A stretch of 40,675 bases of DNA, taken from assembly GCA_016194665.1 (NCBI GenBank), contig JACQBD010000079.1, forward strand, positions 1-40,675, read 5' to 3'. The position numbers and the translations under genes were made by a program. How positions within the stretch are numbered: the first letter of the stretch is position 1; every line of letters begins with the position of its first letter. Shown here one piece after another: positions 26,170 through 35,541 of this stretch. The notes under the pieces were generated by a model. That model had not been told where the DNA came from. It saw nothing but the letters and a program-made list of their open reading frames with translations, and ran no database searches. This DNA is from Gammaproteobacteria bacterium. GTDB lineage: Bacteria > Pseudomonadota > Gammaproteobacteria > Acidiferrobacterales > Sulfurifustaceae.

Positions 26170-26196
26170 AAAAAACCCGCCAATGGCGGGTTTTTT
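26170..26196. terminator. bidirectional rho-independent terminator
   Basis: AAAAAACCCGCC, AAT loop, GGCGGGTTTTTT. A perfect inverted repeat with A and T tracts on both sides, serving the desaturase (+) and the HNH gene (-). Confidence 0.9.
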
Positions 26197-26214
26197 ATTG
26201 GAGTCTTGAGTTTA

Positions 26215-26814
26215 TTAGTTAGCGCTGGCTAAACGCTTATGCAGCGGGCTGTGGCGCGGGAAATGCGCCAGCAGGAATTTCATTTGATCCGCCAGGATCC
26301 GTTTGCCCTGAAGATAAATATATTCCGCGTGCGTGGGCGTAAACGGCACCGCCAGCAACTCCAGCCCGGCTTGCTCCGGCATGCGCCCGGCCTTGTGGTT
26401 GTTGCAGCGTTTGCAGGCGGTGACCACGTTATTCCAGCTGTCTTTGCCGCCCATGGACAGCGGCTTGATATGATCCCGCGACAGGCCGCGCGCCGAAAAC
26501 TGCACGCCGCAATACATGCACAAGTGCGCGTCACGCGCGAACAAGGTTTGATTATTGAGCGGCGGAACGTAATGCGCCCGCGCCTTCAACATCGCGTGGC
26601 TGTCGCCGTGCGTGGCGACGATGGAACTGATTTCGAGGATGGAACGTCGCCCGGTAATGGCGTTATAACCGCCGCGAATTTTATAAAGCGGTACGCCGCA
26701 GGTGTAGGCCACCTGCCCCAAGTGATACACCCGCACCGCTTCCTTGAAATCAATCCATTCCAGCGGCATGCCGGAGGCGTCGGTTCTCAAGACTTGTTGA
26801 TTGAGCGTGTACAC
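26215..26814 (-). CDS. HNH endonuclease family protein
   Basis: 199-residue protein. The HNH domain (about 90-140) has CMYCGVQF, LSRDHIKPLSMGGKDSWNNVVTACKRCNNHKAG: two CxxC-type zinc pairs, the catalytic DHI, and the Asn and final His. The N-terminal part (VLRTDASGMPLEWIDFKEAV) is typical of a chromosomal HNH family widespread in proteobacteria and not linked to mobile elements. Target unknown. It starts with GTG 26814; an upstream in-frame stop leaves little room for any other start. Confidence 0.85.
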   Translation of the reverse strand: MYTLNQQVLRTDASGMPLEWIDFKEAVRVYHLGQVAYTCGVPLYKIRGGYNAITGRRSILEISSIVATHGDSHAMLKARAHYVPPLNNQTLFARDAHLCMYCGVQFSARGLSRDHIKPLSMGGKDSWNNVVTACKRCNNHKAGRMPEQAGLELLAVPFTPTHAEYIYLQGKRILADQMKFLLAHFPRHSPLHKRLASAN

Positions 26815-26940
26815 GAAGCGGTTTTCCGTAAATCAAATCCTCAATATGAGTGGTATTTATCTCAGAAAAGTCAGTGTTTGTACATAGTTTAGCCGGTTTC
26901 TGCGAGTTTGCCCGGCGCGTCGGACGGCGACGCTATAAAT

Positions 26941-26967
26941 GAAAAACCCGGCAGCGCCGGGTTTTTC
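26941..26967. terminator. terminator after rpmG
   Basis: GAAAAACCCGGC, AGC-centred loop, GCCGGGTTTTTC, ten bases beyond the rpmG stop. Symmetric, so it can act in both directions. Confidence 0.88.
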
Positions 26968-26976
26968 ATGAATATG

Positions 26977-27144
26977 TTATTTGATTTTCGATTCTTTATA
27001 GGCCACGTGCTTGCGCACGACCGGATCGTATTTCTTGAATTCGAGCTTGTCGGGAGTGGTGCGCTTATTTTTGGTCGTGGTGTAGAAGTGCCCCGTACCA
27101 GCGCTGGAAACCAATTTAATCTTTTCACGTGCCGATTTAGCCAT
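26977..27144 (-). CDS. rpmG: 50S ribosomal protein L33
   Basis: 55 residues, missing from the ORF track, which shows a shadow ORF at 26889-27128 instead. Translating the minus strand from ATG 27144 gives [40 protein letters not shown] and ending VAYKESKIK, a full-length L33. It has no cysteines, so it is the zinc-free form. It follows rpmB by 11 bases, the usual rpmB-rpmG pair. Confidence 0.97.
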   Translation of the reverse strand: MAKSAREKIKLVSSAGTGHFYTTTKNKRTTPDKLEFKKYDPVVRKHVAYKESKIK

Positions 27145-27155
27145 GGCTTAACCCC

Positions 27156-27392
27156 TTATACCTTTTCGCCGCGGGCGCGCATGTCGGAGAGCACGGCATC
27201 GATACCCTTTTTATCGATGGTGCGCAGGCCTTGGTTCGACAGACGCATCGTCACCCAACGCTTTTCGCTTTCCACCCACAGGCGGCGCTTCTGCAAGTTC
27301 GGCAGAAAACGACGACGGGTTTTATTGTTGGCGTGCGACACATTATTGCCCGCCATCACACGCTTACCGGTTACCTGACATACTCGCGACAT
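27156..27392 (-). CDS. rpmB: 50S ribosomal protein L28
   Basis: 78 residues. ATG 27392 ([20 protein letters not shown]) is the family start; the track start at 27413 adds seven spurious residues. GGGAG lies six bases upstream. Conserved [14 protein letters not shown] and [17 protein letters not shown]. First gene of the rpmB-rpmG pair; radC, its usual upstream neighbour in gammaproteobacteria, is displaced by about 2.3 kb. Confidence 0.97.
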   Translation of the reverse strand: MSRVCQVTGKRVMAGNNVSHANNKTRRRFLPNLQKRRLWVESEKRWVTMRLSNQGLRTIDKKGIDAVLSDMRARGEKV

Positions 27393-27594
27393 TGAAATCT
27401 CCCAGCTACCCATTCTGACTTCCCTCTTGCCGAGGAAATAAGGTCAGGATGAAAAATTTAAGGACGCGATTTATATCAGAAACCGCTCAAACTGGGTAGT
27501 CCTAATCCTTAAATAGCAAGTATCCCTATAAAACAGCCGTCATTTTATCTGAATATCACCCTGTAGATCATTGTGGGGATCGAATTCATGCTTC
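27393..27594. other. intergenic stretch without a recognised gene
   Basis: AT-richer than the flanks. It should hold the rpmB-rpmG promoter on the minus strand (TATAAA around 27470, no good -35). No ORF, RNA gene or repeat was recognised. Confidence 0.5.
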
Positions 27595-27800
27595 CCCAAG
27601 TCAGCGTCGTCAGTGGGTGCTTTAGGCAGGGCTGTGCCCGGGATTGCTCTTCAATTTTTGCGCCAGATAGGCCTGGATGTCAGATCGCGATAAATCTCCT
27701 TGGTACCAAAACTATGCGTTTGTTTCCTCAATCAACCCCATGAGATGGGGCCATCGGTCATTGCATGCGTAGCGGCACAATTAACGAAATGAGTTGGGGT
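27595..27800 (+). pseudogene. decayed 3' fragment of a TPR/glycosyltransferase-like gene
   Basis: This stretch aligns by eye with the 3' end of the intact gene downstream (about 29400-29610). Shared blocks in the same order include CTGGATGT, TCTCCTTGGTA, CAATC, CATCGGT, GCGTAGC and TTAAC. In translation, pieces GALGRAV and WMSDRDKSPWY match GALARPV and WMLNREDSPWY of the intact protein, but they lie in different frames and are broken by stops. It is therefore a degraded paralogue fragment, not a gene. The remaining 157 bases to the next start show nothing recognisable. Confidence 0.75.
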
Positions 27801-27957
27801 TCGAACGATTCACATTCTCTGGACGAGGTAATACCTGCCAAAATATTCAAATACAAATGGGTTATAGATGTAAAATTGGCTGAGAATAAATTTTGGCGAC
27901 GCGTGGCTTATTAGAAACTGTCATTTTTTGTTGGCTGCTTCGTCTAAAAGAACATTC

Positions 27958-29637
27958 ATGAACCGCGAACAATCCATTCTCAAGCTGCACAATCTTATTG
28001 CGAACAAACAATTTGTCGAGGCACGAAATTTTTGTCTCGATCTCACGCGAGTATTCCCCGCGGATACCGAAATATGGATGCTGCGTAGCGGCATGCATTA
28101 TCAGCTGGACGAGCTCACTGCCGTCGTAGAATGCTGCCAACGGATCATTGCGCATGATCCTAACCATGCAGGCGCGCATTGCAGCAGCGGACTTGCATGG
28201 CAAGGTCTTAAGCGGCTGAAGGAGGCGGAAGCGGCCTATCGCGAGGCATTGCGTCTCGACCCGCGCTACATGCGTGCGCTTGCGCAGCTGGCGGGCTTAC
28301 TGCGCGAGCAGAAACGTTTTGCTGAAATGCGCGAAATGTTTGAAGCCGCACTCGTTCATCTTCCTCAAGACGCATTCTTGCACTACAACCTCGGGCTCGT
28401 TCTCGTGGAGCTCGGGGACAGACAGAAGGCGCTCGACTCTTTCCAGGCAGCAATTGCTCTTAATCCGCGTTTTGCCGAAGCGCATTACAGTCTTGGTCTG
28501 CAATACAACGTAGTCGACAACTATTCTTCCGCGGTGATTCATTTTGAGCGGGCCATTGCTCTCAACCCTAATTATTTAGATGCTCGCCGCGCCCTGGGCG
28601 ATACTCTGTTGCGAATGGGACAACCTACTGAAGCCATCGCTTGCTACGACCGCGCTCTAGCAGTTGCGCCCAACGATGTGATGGCCCATGGTTCGCGTGC
28701 CATTTGCAACCTGCTGCTTGGCAACTTCAAGCAGGGCTGGCCTGAATATGAATGGCGCTTGCGCCACCAAGATATGGTCACGGCACCGACAGGCAGGCCA
28801 CGCTGGCGCGGCGAACCGCTGCAGGGCAAAACTATCGTGCTGCTCGGTGAGCAAGGCATGGGAGATACGGTGCAGTTCGTGCGTTACGCGCGCATGGTTA
28901 AAACCCGCGGAGCAAGGGTACTGTTAGTTTGTCCCGCGCCATTACGCGGCTTGCTCGCCGACTGCGCAGGGGTTGACGCTATTTTTAATAGTGGCGATTA
29001 CATTCCGGCGTATGATTATGAAATTCCTCTTCTCAGTTTGCCGGGAGTTCTTGGCACCGAGCTTGATTCCATCCCCGCGCAAGTACCCTATCTGCAAATT
29101 CGTCCGGAAGCGGGTATAACGGCGGTCTCCGAGATTGCACGTCACACCGGTGTGTTGCGTGTCGGCCTTGTCTGGGCAGGCGGTGGATTACATCCCAACA
29201 ATTACCGTCGCTCTTGCAAGCTCGCTGCATTACACGAACTGCTGGCGGTTCCCGGCGTTAGATTCTTCAGTTTGCAAAAAGGGACGGCGGCGGACGAACT
29301 TGCTGCGCTGCCCGATAATGGCATTGTTGATCTGGGGCCGTCGCTTAACGATTTCGCCGACACCGCCGCAGCTAGCATGGCTCTCGATCTAGTAATTAGC
29401 GTGGACACCGCCGTGGCGCACGTGGCGGGGGCGCTCGCACGACCGGTATGGATGCTGCTGCCCTTCGCGCCCGATTGGCGCTGGATGTTAAATCGTGAAG
29501 ATTCTCCTTGGTATCCGAGCATGCGCTTGTTCCGTCAATCGACGCCGGGAGATTGGTCATCGGTTAGCGCGCGCGTAGCAACGCGGTTAACTGCATTGGC
29601 TCAAGAAAGATCCGCAACAAGACTTGATCGTAATTAA
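27958..29637 (+). CDS. TPR-repeat protein with GT-B glycosyltransferase-like C-terminal domain
   Basis: 559 residues, no signal peptide. Tetratricopeptide repeats fill about residues 5-265, for example AEAAYREALRLDPRYMRALA, HYNLGLVLVELGDRQKALDS and ALDSFQAAIALNPRFAEAHY. The C-terminal half (about 280-545) is like the GT9/SPINDLY-type domain: LLGEQGMGDTVQFVRYARM, RVGLVWAGG, and LVISVDTAVAHVAGALARPVWMLLP. Such proteins are commonly annotated as O-linked GlcNAc transferase-like, but acceptor and donor are unknown. ATG 27958 is preferred to the track's TTG 27928. It sits, with a decayed relative, between rpmB and radC, which are normally adjacent. Confidence 0.82.
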   Translation: MNREQSILKLHNLIANKQFVEARNFCLDLTRVFPADTEIWMLRSGMHYQLDELTAVVECCQRIIAHDPNHAGAHCSSGLAWQGLKRLKEAEAAYREALRLDPRYMRALAQLAGLLREQKRFAEMREMFEAALVHLPQDAFLHYNLGLVLVELGDRQKALDSFQAAIALNPRFAEAHYSLGLQYNVVDNYSSAVIHFERAIALNPNYLDARRALGDTLLRMGQPTEAIACYDRALAVAPNDVMAHGSRAICNLLLGNFKQGWPEYEWRLRHQDMVTAPTGRPRWRGEPLQGKTIVLLGEQGMGDTVQFVRYARMVKTRGARVLLVCPAPLRGLLADCAGVDAIFNSGDYIPAYDYEIPLLSLPGVLGTELDSIPAQVPYLQIRPEAGITAVSEIARHTGVLRVGLVWAGGGLHPNNYRRSCKLAALHELLAVPGVRFFSLQKGTAADELAALPDNGIVDLGPSLNDFADTAAASMALDLVISVDTAVAHVAGALARPVWMLLPFAPDWRWMLNREDSPWYPSMRLFRQSTPGDWSSVSARVATRLTALAQERSATRLDRN

Positions 29638-29689
29638 GTGAATTTAGTAATAATTCAAATGCAGATTGCGTTCAGATAGCTTACGGATT

Positions 29690-30364
29690 TCACAGCAACC
29701 CCCGTTCACTGAACGACACCATTTCCCCATCGCCGATGACTAAATGATCCAGCAGCCGCACATCCACCAGTGTCAGAGCCTCCCTGAGCCGCTGTGTGAG
29801 CACTTCATCCGTGGCACTGGGCTCGGCCACGCCCGAAGGGTGGTTATGCACCAAGATCACGGCGGCGGCGTTGTGTTTGAGCGCGCGTTTGAGGATTTCG
29901 CGCGGGTACACGGCAGTGCCGTTTAAGGTGCCGCGAAACAACTCTTCAAACGCCAACACGCGGTGGCGATTATCCAAAAACAATACACAAAATACTTCGT
30001 GCGGCCGATCGCGCAACTGCGCTTGCAGAAAATCTTTGGTGTCTTGGGTGGACGTCAGCGCGATATCGCGCTTGAGTTTTTGCGCCAGAAACCGCCGGCC
30101 CATTTCTATGCTGGCTTGCAGCTGCACGTATTTGGCGTCACCCAAGCCCGGCGTTTCGCACAGCTCCTCGGGGCTCGCCGCCAACAATTCGCGCAAGCCG
30201 CCAAAGCGCGACAACAAATTACGCGCCACGTCCACCGCGGTTTGGCCGGGCACGCCGGTGCGTATAAAAATCGCCAATAATTCGGCATCCGAAAGCGCCG
30301 CGGGGCCCTGTTGCAGCAGTTTTTCGCGTGGGCGTTCCAGTTCCGGCCATTCGCTTATTATCAT
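29690..30364 (-). CDS. radC: RadC-family JAB/MPN domain protein
   Basis: 224 residues. The N-terminal helix-hairpin-helix region ([38 protein letters not shown]) is followed by the JAMM metal site: [14 protein letters not shown] (HxHx7SxxD) with the upstream Glu in EVFCVLFLD. The old DNA-repair name is historical and the true substrate is uncertain. An excellent Shine-Dalgarno site (AAGGAGG) precedes ATG 30364. Divergent from coaBC, as in many gammaproteobacteria. Confidence 0.94.
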   Translation of the reverse strand: MIISEWPELERPREKLLQQGPAALSDAELLAIFIRTGVPGQTAVDVARNLLSRFGGLRELLAASPEELCETPGLGDAKYVQLQASIEMGRRFLAQKLKRDIALTSTQDTKDFLQAQLRDRPHEVFCVLFLDNRHRVLAFEELFRGTLNGTAVYPREILKRALKHNAAAVILVHNHPSGVAEPSATDEVLTQRLREALTLVDVRLLDHLVIGDGEMVSFSERGLL

Positions 30365-30418
30365 TTATTCCTCCTTAGTTATTTGTCCCCTTCCTCCTGG
30401 GCAAGTACACTTTAACAT

Positions 30419-31645
30419 ATGGCCAGATTGACCAATAAACATATCCTGCTCGGCGTCAGCGGCGGCATCGCCGCGTATAAAAGCGCCGACACCGCGCGAC
30501 GTTTGCGCGACGCCGGCGCCGAAGTGCGCGTGATCATGACGCGCGCCGCGACCGAATTTATTACTCCTTTAACTATGCAGGCCGTCAGCGGCCATCCGGT
30601 TTATCAAGAACTGCTCGATACCAATGCCGAAGCCGGCATGGGTCACATCGAATTGGCGCGCTGGGCCGATGTCATACTGGTGGCGCCGGCGAGCGCCAAT
30701 TTTCTCGCGCGCTTGGCGCAAGGACGCGCGGACGATTTGTTAAGCACCGTTTGCTTGGCGACCGAAGCCACGGTCGCCGTCGCGCCGGCGATGAATCAGC
30801 AGATGTGGAGCAACGCCGCCACGCAAACTAATCTTGCGACGATTAAAAAAAATGGCGTAAAAATTTTCGGACCAGCCGAAGGATCGCAAGCCTGCGGCGA
30901 AGTCGGTCCCGGGCGCATGCTGGAAGCGACGGAATTGGTGACGCTGACCGCGGCCTTGTTTAGCAGCGGCGAACTCGACGGACTCCACATCGTCATCACC
31001 GCCGGCCCCACATGGGAAGCGCTCGATCCGGTGCGCGGCATTACCAATCGCAGCTCAGGCAAAATGGGCTACGCCATCGCTGCCGCCGCGATGGAAGCGG
31101 GAGCACGCGTCATTTTAGTTTCCGGGCCCACAGCGCTGGCGGATCCGGAACGAGTGCAAACCATCCGCGTGCAGAGCGCGCAAGAAATGCACGATGCGGT
31201 GCACGCGCATATTCACAACGCGCAGATTTTTATCGGCGTGGCTGCGGTCGCGGATTATCGTCCAGCGCAAGTGAGCGCCGAAAAAATAAAAAAACAAAAC
31301 GCCGACATGGCGCTTAAGCTAATGCGCAATCCCGATATTTTAGCCAGTGTCGCCGCGCTTGCGGCGGCGCCCTACACCGTTGGCTTTGCCGCCGAAACAA
31401 ACGCGTTGGAAGAGCACGCACGGCGCAAATTAGAAAGTAAAAAAATCGATCTCATCGCCGCGAACTACGTCGGCGACGACCAAGGCTTCGAAGCGGAAGA
31501 AAACAGCCTGCTCTTGATTGACCGCGAAAATATTATCAAACTGCCGACGCAGGCCAAGACCAAACTAGCGCGTGCGCTGATCCAGCAGATCGCCCAAAGA
31601 TACCGCGCCAAATACGGCGCCAAGATACATCGATTACGGAGCTGA
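30419..31645 (+). CDS. coaBC: bifunctional phosphopantothenoylcysteine decarboxylase/synthase
   Basis: 408-residue flavoprotein performing two steps of coenzyme A synthesis. CoaC part (1-190): [39 protein letters not shown] with the catalytic His, PAMNQQMW and the Cys loop [12 protein letters not shown]. CoaB part (190-408): [36 protein letters not shown] and the lysine-rich SAEKIKK loop. No Shine-Dalgarno site is seen before ATG 30419, so it may be leaderless or weakly initiated. It is followed by dut after one base. Confidence 0.96.
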   Translation: MARLTNKHILLGVSGGIAAYKSADTARRLRDAGAEVRVIMTRAATEFITPLTMQAVSGHPVYQELLDTNAEAGMGHIELARWADVILVAPASANFLARLAQGRADDLLSTVCLATEATVAVAPAMNQQMWSNAATQTNLATIKKNGVKIFGPAEGSQACGEVGPGRMLEATELVTLTAALFSSGELDGLHIVITAGPTWEALDPVRGITNRSSGKMGYAIAAAAMEAGARVILVSGPTALADPERVQTIRVQSAQEMHDAVHAHIHNAQIFIGVAAVADYRPAQVSAEKIKKQNADMALKLMRNPDILASVAALAAAPYTVGFAAETNALEEHARRKLESKKIDLIAANYVGDDQGFEAEENSLLLIDRENIIKLPTQAKTKLARALIQQIAQRYRAKYGAKIHRLRS

Positions 31646-31646
31646 G

Positions 31647-32102
31647 ATGTCACAAATAGAATTGAAAATACTCGATCAACGCATTGGCAAAGAATTCCCG
31701 CTGCCGCGTTACGCCACGCACGGGTCCGCCGGCATCGACCTGTACGCTTGCCTCGATGAACACCTGCACATCGCTCCCGGCGAAACCCATCTGGTGCCTT
31801 CCGGCATCGCGATTCACATCGCCAATAGCAATCTCGCCGCGGTGCTGTTGCCGCGCTCGGGCTTGGGACATAAACACGGCATCGTGCTGGGAAATCTGGT
31901 GGGCTTGATCGACTCCGATTACCAAGGACAAGTTTTTATTTCCGTCTGGAACCGCGGCCAAAATAATTTCACCATCGAACCCGGTGAACGCATTGCGCAA
32001 ATGATGTTCATTCCGGTGGTACAAGTGGAATTTAAAGTCGTGACGGACTTCGAAGAAAGCCAGCGCGGCGCCGGTGGATTCGGCCATTCCGGGCGCAAAT
32101 AA
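31647..32102 (+). CDS. dut: dUTP diphosphatase
   Basis: 151-residue trimeric enzyme hydrolysing dUTP to dUMP. All five family motifs are present: [38 protein letters not shown] and the C-terminal [10 protein letters not shown] that closes over the active site. Coupled to coaBC (TGAGATG junction), the standard gammaproteobacterial arrangement. Confidence 0.97.
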   Translation: MSQIELKILDQRIGKEFPLPRYATHGSAGIDLYACLDEHLHIAPGETHLVPSGIAIHIANSNLAAVLLPRSGLGHKHGIVLGNLVGLIDSDYQGQVFISVWNRGQNNFTIEPGERIAQMMFIPVVQVEFKVVTDFEESQRGAGGFGHSGRK

Positions 32103-32229
32103 CTCTTTTCTGCGTCGCGCGCATCCGCGCTTAGCCGCCACGGGTCGGAAGAACCGACGACTTTTATGGCTAGCAACGCATAAATTTCCTACCTTTAAAT
32201 TAAGTGATTCTTTGTATATTTAATGGACT

Positions 32230-33750
32230 ATGACTTCGTCGCTCACACGGATTTATTTGCGAGTCTTCCTGATCGTGCTGCTATGTCTGGCTGCGGCCAG
32301 CTATGCGGGTTATTGGGTGGTGCGCGATGCACAACAATCCGCGTATCAAGCCAAAGCCACGCAAACGGCTCATGTATTGGCCACCGACATCAGTGAGTTT
32401 ATCGACCAACAACGTCTCGCCGTCGAAAAAAATGCGCAGCAAACGGCGCTAATTGATTTATTGCAACACATCACCCCAGCGCAGCGCGATCGCAAAGAAG
32501 CAGAAATAAAATCCCTGTTGGCCGGCGCGATCGCGGTTCACTTGTTGCCGCGCAATAATGCCGGCGAGGTGTCGCCCACCGAAGCCGTGGACCCGGCTTG
32601 CATCGAATACATACGACGCGTGTCGGCGGCCAATGCACCCGCCGCGCCGGAATTTCATGCGCTCGGTAGCTCCGCCGGACATTACGATTTAGCCGCGCCG
32701 ATTCGCGACGAAAATAAAAAACTGTTGGGTTATTTGCTGGTCAGTTTTGCGCGCGCGCCTTTGCAAGCGGTTATCGAAGAATCGTTGACGCCGGGCGCTT
32801 ACTTCGAACTACAACAAGCCGTGGGCGCAGCACCCGCGCAAACGGTTATCACCGCGGGCAAGATCCCCACGTCGAACGCACCGCTGGTGACAACTTCGCT
32901 GGGCAACAGCCCGTGGACTATGCTGTATCAAACCGCCGAAGTCGCGCCGAAGATTTTGAGCGGTAACCGAATTTATTACATTGGTTTTATTTTAATTTTA
33001 TTCCTATTGATCAGCGTCATGCTGTTTCACTTTTACCGCCGCACGGTCAACGCCATCCGTCATGACGTGCGCTCATTGATCCGTATGTTTCACGATCTGC
33101 GCGAAGGCAGTGTGCGCGTGGAATATCCCATGGAGTTGCGCGAATTTTCGGATATCTTCGATTACCTGCGCGACCGCGGACAAAAACTGGTCAACGAAAA
33201 AGAAAAAATGAAAGACATGGGATTGATGGACCATCTTTCGCAACTCGCCAATCGCCGCCACTTCGAGATGCGCTTAAAAGATTTATTCGAAGCATCCAAA
33301 ACCCATGGCCCCTCGTCGGTGTTGATCATCGACATGGATCACTTTAAAGCCGTGAACGACAAACACGGCCACGACGCCGGCGATGCCTTGATCGTCGGCT
33401 TTGCCAATGCGTTACGCAAAGTCGTGCGTCAAACCGACGTGCTGGCGCGTTTGGGCGGCGACGAGTTCTGCATCATCTACGCCTATGCTTCATTCGAGAA
33501 AGCTCAGGCGCTGGCCGAACGTTTGCGTAAACATTTGCCGCGCGAAATAAGTTTGCCCAAGGGTGTCAGTCACCCGCTGCGTTGGACCGGCGGCTTGAGC
33601 GTGATGGACGACAAAGACACCAAGCCGGACGATGTGTTATGGCGCGCCGATCAAGCACTGCTGCAAGCCAAAGAAGGCGGACGCAATATCACCAAAATCT
33701 ACGACCCTGCCACCGGTCAGCCTGAAAAAAAACGCATCGTAGTAGGTTAA
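32230..33750 (+). CDS. membrane-bound diguanylate cyclase (GGDEF)
   Basis: 506-residue inner membrane protein that should make cyclic di-GMP. TM helices at about 8-30 and 249-270 bracket a periplasmic sensor region (31-248) of unrecognised type, possibly dCache-like (GHYDLAAPIRDENKKLLGYLL). A HAMP-like linker and short coiled stretch follow (271-330). The GGDEF domain (about 331-490) has MDHLSQLANRRHF, IDMDHFKAVNDKHGHDAGD, an intact GGDEF (409-413) and an RxxD inhibitory site (RQTD, 400-403). It lies between dut and algC, which are adjacent in Pseudomonas. Confidence 0.92.
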   Translation: MTSSLTRIYLRVFLIVLLCLAAASYAGYWVVRDAQQSAYQAKATQTAHVLATDISEFIDQQRLAVEKNAQQTALIDLLQHITPAQRDRKEAEIKSLLAGAIAVHLLPRNNAGEVSPTEAVDPACIEYIRRVSAANAPAAPEFHALGSSAGHYDLAAPIRDENKKLLGYLLVSFARAPLQAVIEESLTPGAYFELQQAVGAAPAQTVITAGKIPTSNAPLVTTSLGNSPWTMLYQTAEVAPKILSGNRIYYIGFILILFLLISVMLFHFYRRTVNAIRHDVRSLIRMFHDLREGSVRVEYPMELREFSDIFDYLRDRGQKLVNEKEKMKDMGLMDHLSQLANRRHFEMRLKDLFEASKTHGPSSVLIIDMDHFKAVNDKHGHDAGDALIVGFANALRKVVRQTDVLARLGGDEFCIIYAYASFEKAQALAERLRKHLPREISLPKGVSHPLRWTGGLSVMDDKDTKPDDVLWRADQALLQAKEGGRNITKIYDPATGQPEKKRIVVG

Positions 33751-33863
33751 CATTCTTCTGAAATTTCGGACGCGCAGCGCTTTTCCTTTATTTTGGAAAT
33801 CCGTTTCGTCGGCATTGGCTTATGCGGTAAACTGCGCGCATTCCCCATCTAAAAAATACGATC

Positions 33864-35273
33864 ATGTCCAAACTAGAATCCGCCGTCGATTCGGCCGCTT
33901 CATCCTTACCTCCTGAAATCTTCAAGGCTTACGACATCCGCGGCATCGTCGATAAATCGCTCACGCCCGAAATCGTCGAACGCATCGGCCATGCCTTAGG
34001 CAGCGAGGCCATCTCACAGCAACAGAAACGATTCGTCATCGGTCGCGATGGGCGGCTTTCGGGGCCAAGCTTATCGGCGGCCTTGGCGCGCGGCATCGCC
34101 AAGAGCGGCTGCGACGTCGTCGACATCGGCATGGCGCCGACGCCGGTGGTGTATTTCGCGATTCAACATTTAGGCGCCGGCTCCGGCGTGGCCGTCACCG
34201 GCAGCCACAATCCGCCGGATTACAACGGCCTGAAAATGGTCATCGGCGGCCACACGCTTTCCGGCGATGCGATTCAGAATCTGCGCATCCGCCTGCTTAA
34301 GAATAATTTAGTCACCGGCCAAGGAAAAATTTCCGCCACCGACGTGCGCGCGGCGTACATCGATCGCGTCGCCAACGACGTCAAACTCGCGCGCCCACTG
34401 CGCGTCGCCGTGGACTGCGGCAACGGCGTGGCCGGTGAAATGGCGCCGCAATTGCTCAAACGCATGGGCTGCCAAGTCACCGAATTATTTTGCGAAATCG
34501 ACGGCCACTTTCCGAATCATCATCCCGATCCGAGCAAACCGGAAAATCTCGAAGATTTGATCGCGGAAATAAAAAAAGGCCAATACGACGTAGGCCTAGC
34601 CTTCGACGGCGACGGCGACCGTCTCGGCGTCATCGCTCCCGATGGTCAAGTCATTTGGGCCGACCGCCAAATGATCTTGTACGCGCGCGACGTGCTGTCG
34701 CGCAATCCTGGCGCGGAAATTATCTACGACGTCAAATGCTCGCGCACCCTCGACGCCGAAATCCGCAAAGCCGGCGGCAAAGCCACCATGTGGAAAACCG
34801 GCCACTCCTTTATCAAAGCCAAACTCAAAGAAACCGGCGCGCTATTAGCCGGCGAAATGAGCGGCCACATCTTTTTTAAAGAACGCTGGTACGGCTTCGA
34901 CGACGGCCTCTACACCGCCGCACGCTTGCTGGAATTACTCGCGCGCGATAAACGCTCCACGCAAGAAATTTTTTCGTCATTGCCGAACACCGTCAATACC
35001 CCGGAATTAAATCTCAAACTCGCCGAAGGCGAACATTTCGCGCTCATCAAAGAATTGGTGGCACGCGCGCATTTCCCGGACGCAAAGATCACCACCATCG
35101 ACGGCCTGCGCGCGGATTTTGCCGACGGCTTCGGCTTAGTGCGCGCTTCCAACACCACGCCAGTGTTGGTACTGCGCTTCGAGGCTGATAATAAACCGGC
35201 GTTGGATCAGATTTTGGAGCGGTTTCGGGAATTGATACATTCGGTAAGGCCGGGGACTACGTTACCTTTCTAG
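33864..35273 (+). CDS. algC: phosphomannomutase/phosphoglucomutase
   Basis: 469-residue cytoplasmic enzyme interconverting mannose- or glucose-6-phosphate and -1-phosphate for polysaccharide and LPS precursors. Four-domain alpha-D-phosphohexomutase: FKAYDIRGIVD at the start, active-site serine loop TGSHNPPDYNGLK, metal loop DGDGDRLG, sugar-binding loop GEMSGHIFF and phosphate-binding RASNTTPVLVLRFEA. Length matches Pseudomonas AlgC. It is the last chromosomal-type gene before the Mu-like module. Confidence 0.95.
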   Translation: MSKLESAVDSAASSLPPEIFKAYDIRGIVDKSLTPEIVERIGHALGSEAISQQQKRFVIGRDGRLSGPSLSAALARGIAKSGCDVVDIGMAPTPVVYFAIQHLGAGSGVAVTGSHNPPDYNGLKMVIGGHTLSGDAIQNLRIRLLKNNLVTGQGKISATDVRAAYIDRVANDVKLARPLRVAVDCGNGVAGEMAPQLLKRMGCQVTELFCEIDGHFPNHHPDPSKPENLEDLIAEIKKGQYDVGLAFDGDGDRLGVIAPDGQVIWADRQMILYARDVLSRNPGAEIIYDVKCSRTLDAEIRKAGGKATMWKTGHSFIKAKLKETGALLAGEMSGHIFFKERWYGFDDGLYTAARLLELLARDKRSTQEIFSSLPNTVNTPELNLKLAEGEHFALIKELVARAHFPDAKITTIDGLRADFADGFGLVRASNTTPVLVLRFEADNKPALDQILERFRELIHSVRPGTTLPF

Positions 35274-35298
35274 ACTGTCATTTTTTCCGCTCACTCTG

Positions 35299-35476
35299 TC
35301 ATTCCCGCGAAAGCGGGAATCCAGGGTTTGAATGGAATCGCGCATTGCGCGCGATCTCAAAATTTAATTACAGTCGAGCGGCCTACAGCCGCGTGTTAAT
35401 TGTGGGTGGTTGACCCACGGCAAGTGACTTTTCTTTGCTTGTCTGAACAGAGACTAGATAATTGAGAGCGGAATGA
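35299..35476. repeat. structured intergenic repeat with TCATTCC/GGAATGA ends
   Basis: The left end carries ATTCCCGCGAAAGCGGGAAT (35301-35320), a perfect palindrome of the ATTCCC...GGGAAT (dRS3-like) class. TCATTCC (35299-35305) and GGAATGA (35470-35476) are inverted. Between them are hairpins GCGGC-CTACA-GCCGC (35378-35392) and GTGGGT-GGTTG-ACCCAC (35402-35418) and the string AAGTGACTTTTCTTTGCTTG, which resembles another scattered proteobacterial repeat. It lies between algC and the Mu-like module. Confidence 0.6.
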
Positions 35477-35541
35477 CGAGATAAATCGATATTTGATGGG
35501 ATAACATGGGATAGAAATTTAGTTAAAAATGAAAATGATTT

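Noticed and set aside
26239-26892. 217-residue plus ORF over the HNH gene
   Set aside because: Antisense of the HNH motifs, low-complexity Arg/His composition.
26889-27128. Track ORF in the rpmG region
   Set aside because: Another frame of the minus strand gives complete L33, so this is a shadow.
29796-30431. 211-residue plus ORF over radC
   Set aside because: Antisense of a well-supported RadC gene; Ser/Arg-rich.
35274-35541. Late Mu genes or a Mu right end beyond mor
   Set aside because: Only repeat-like hairpins are visible before algC; no ORF or recognisable Mu end.
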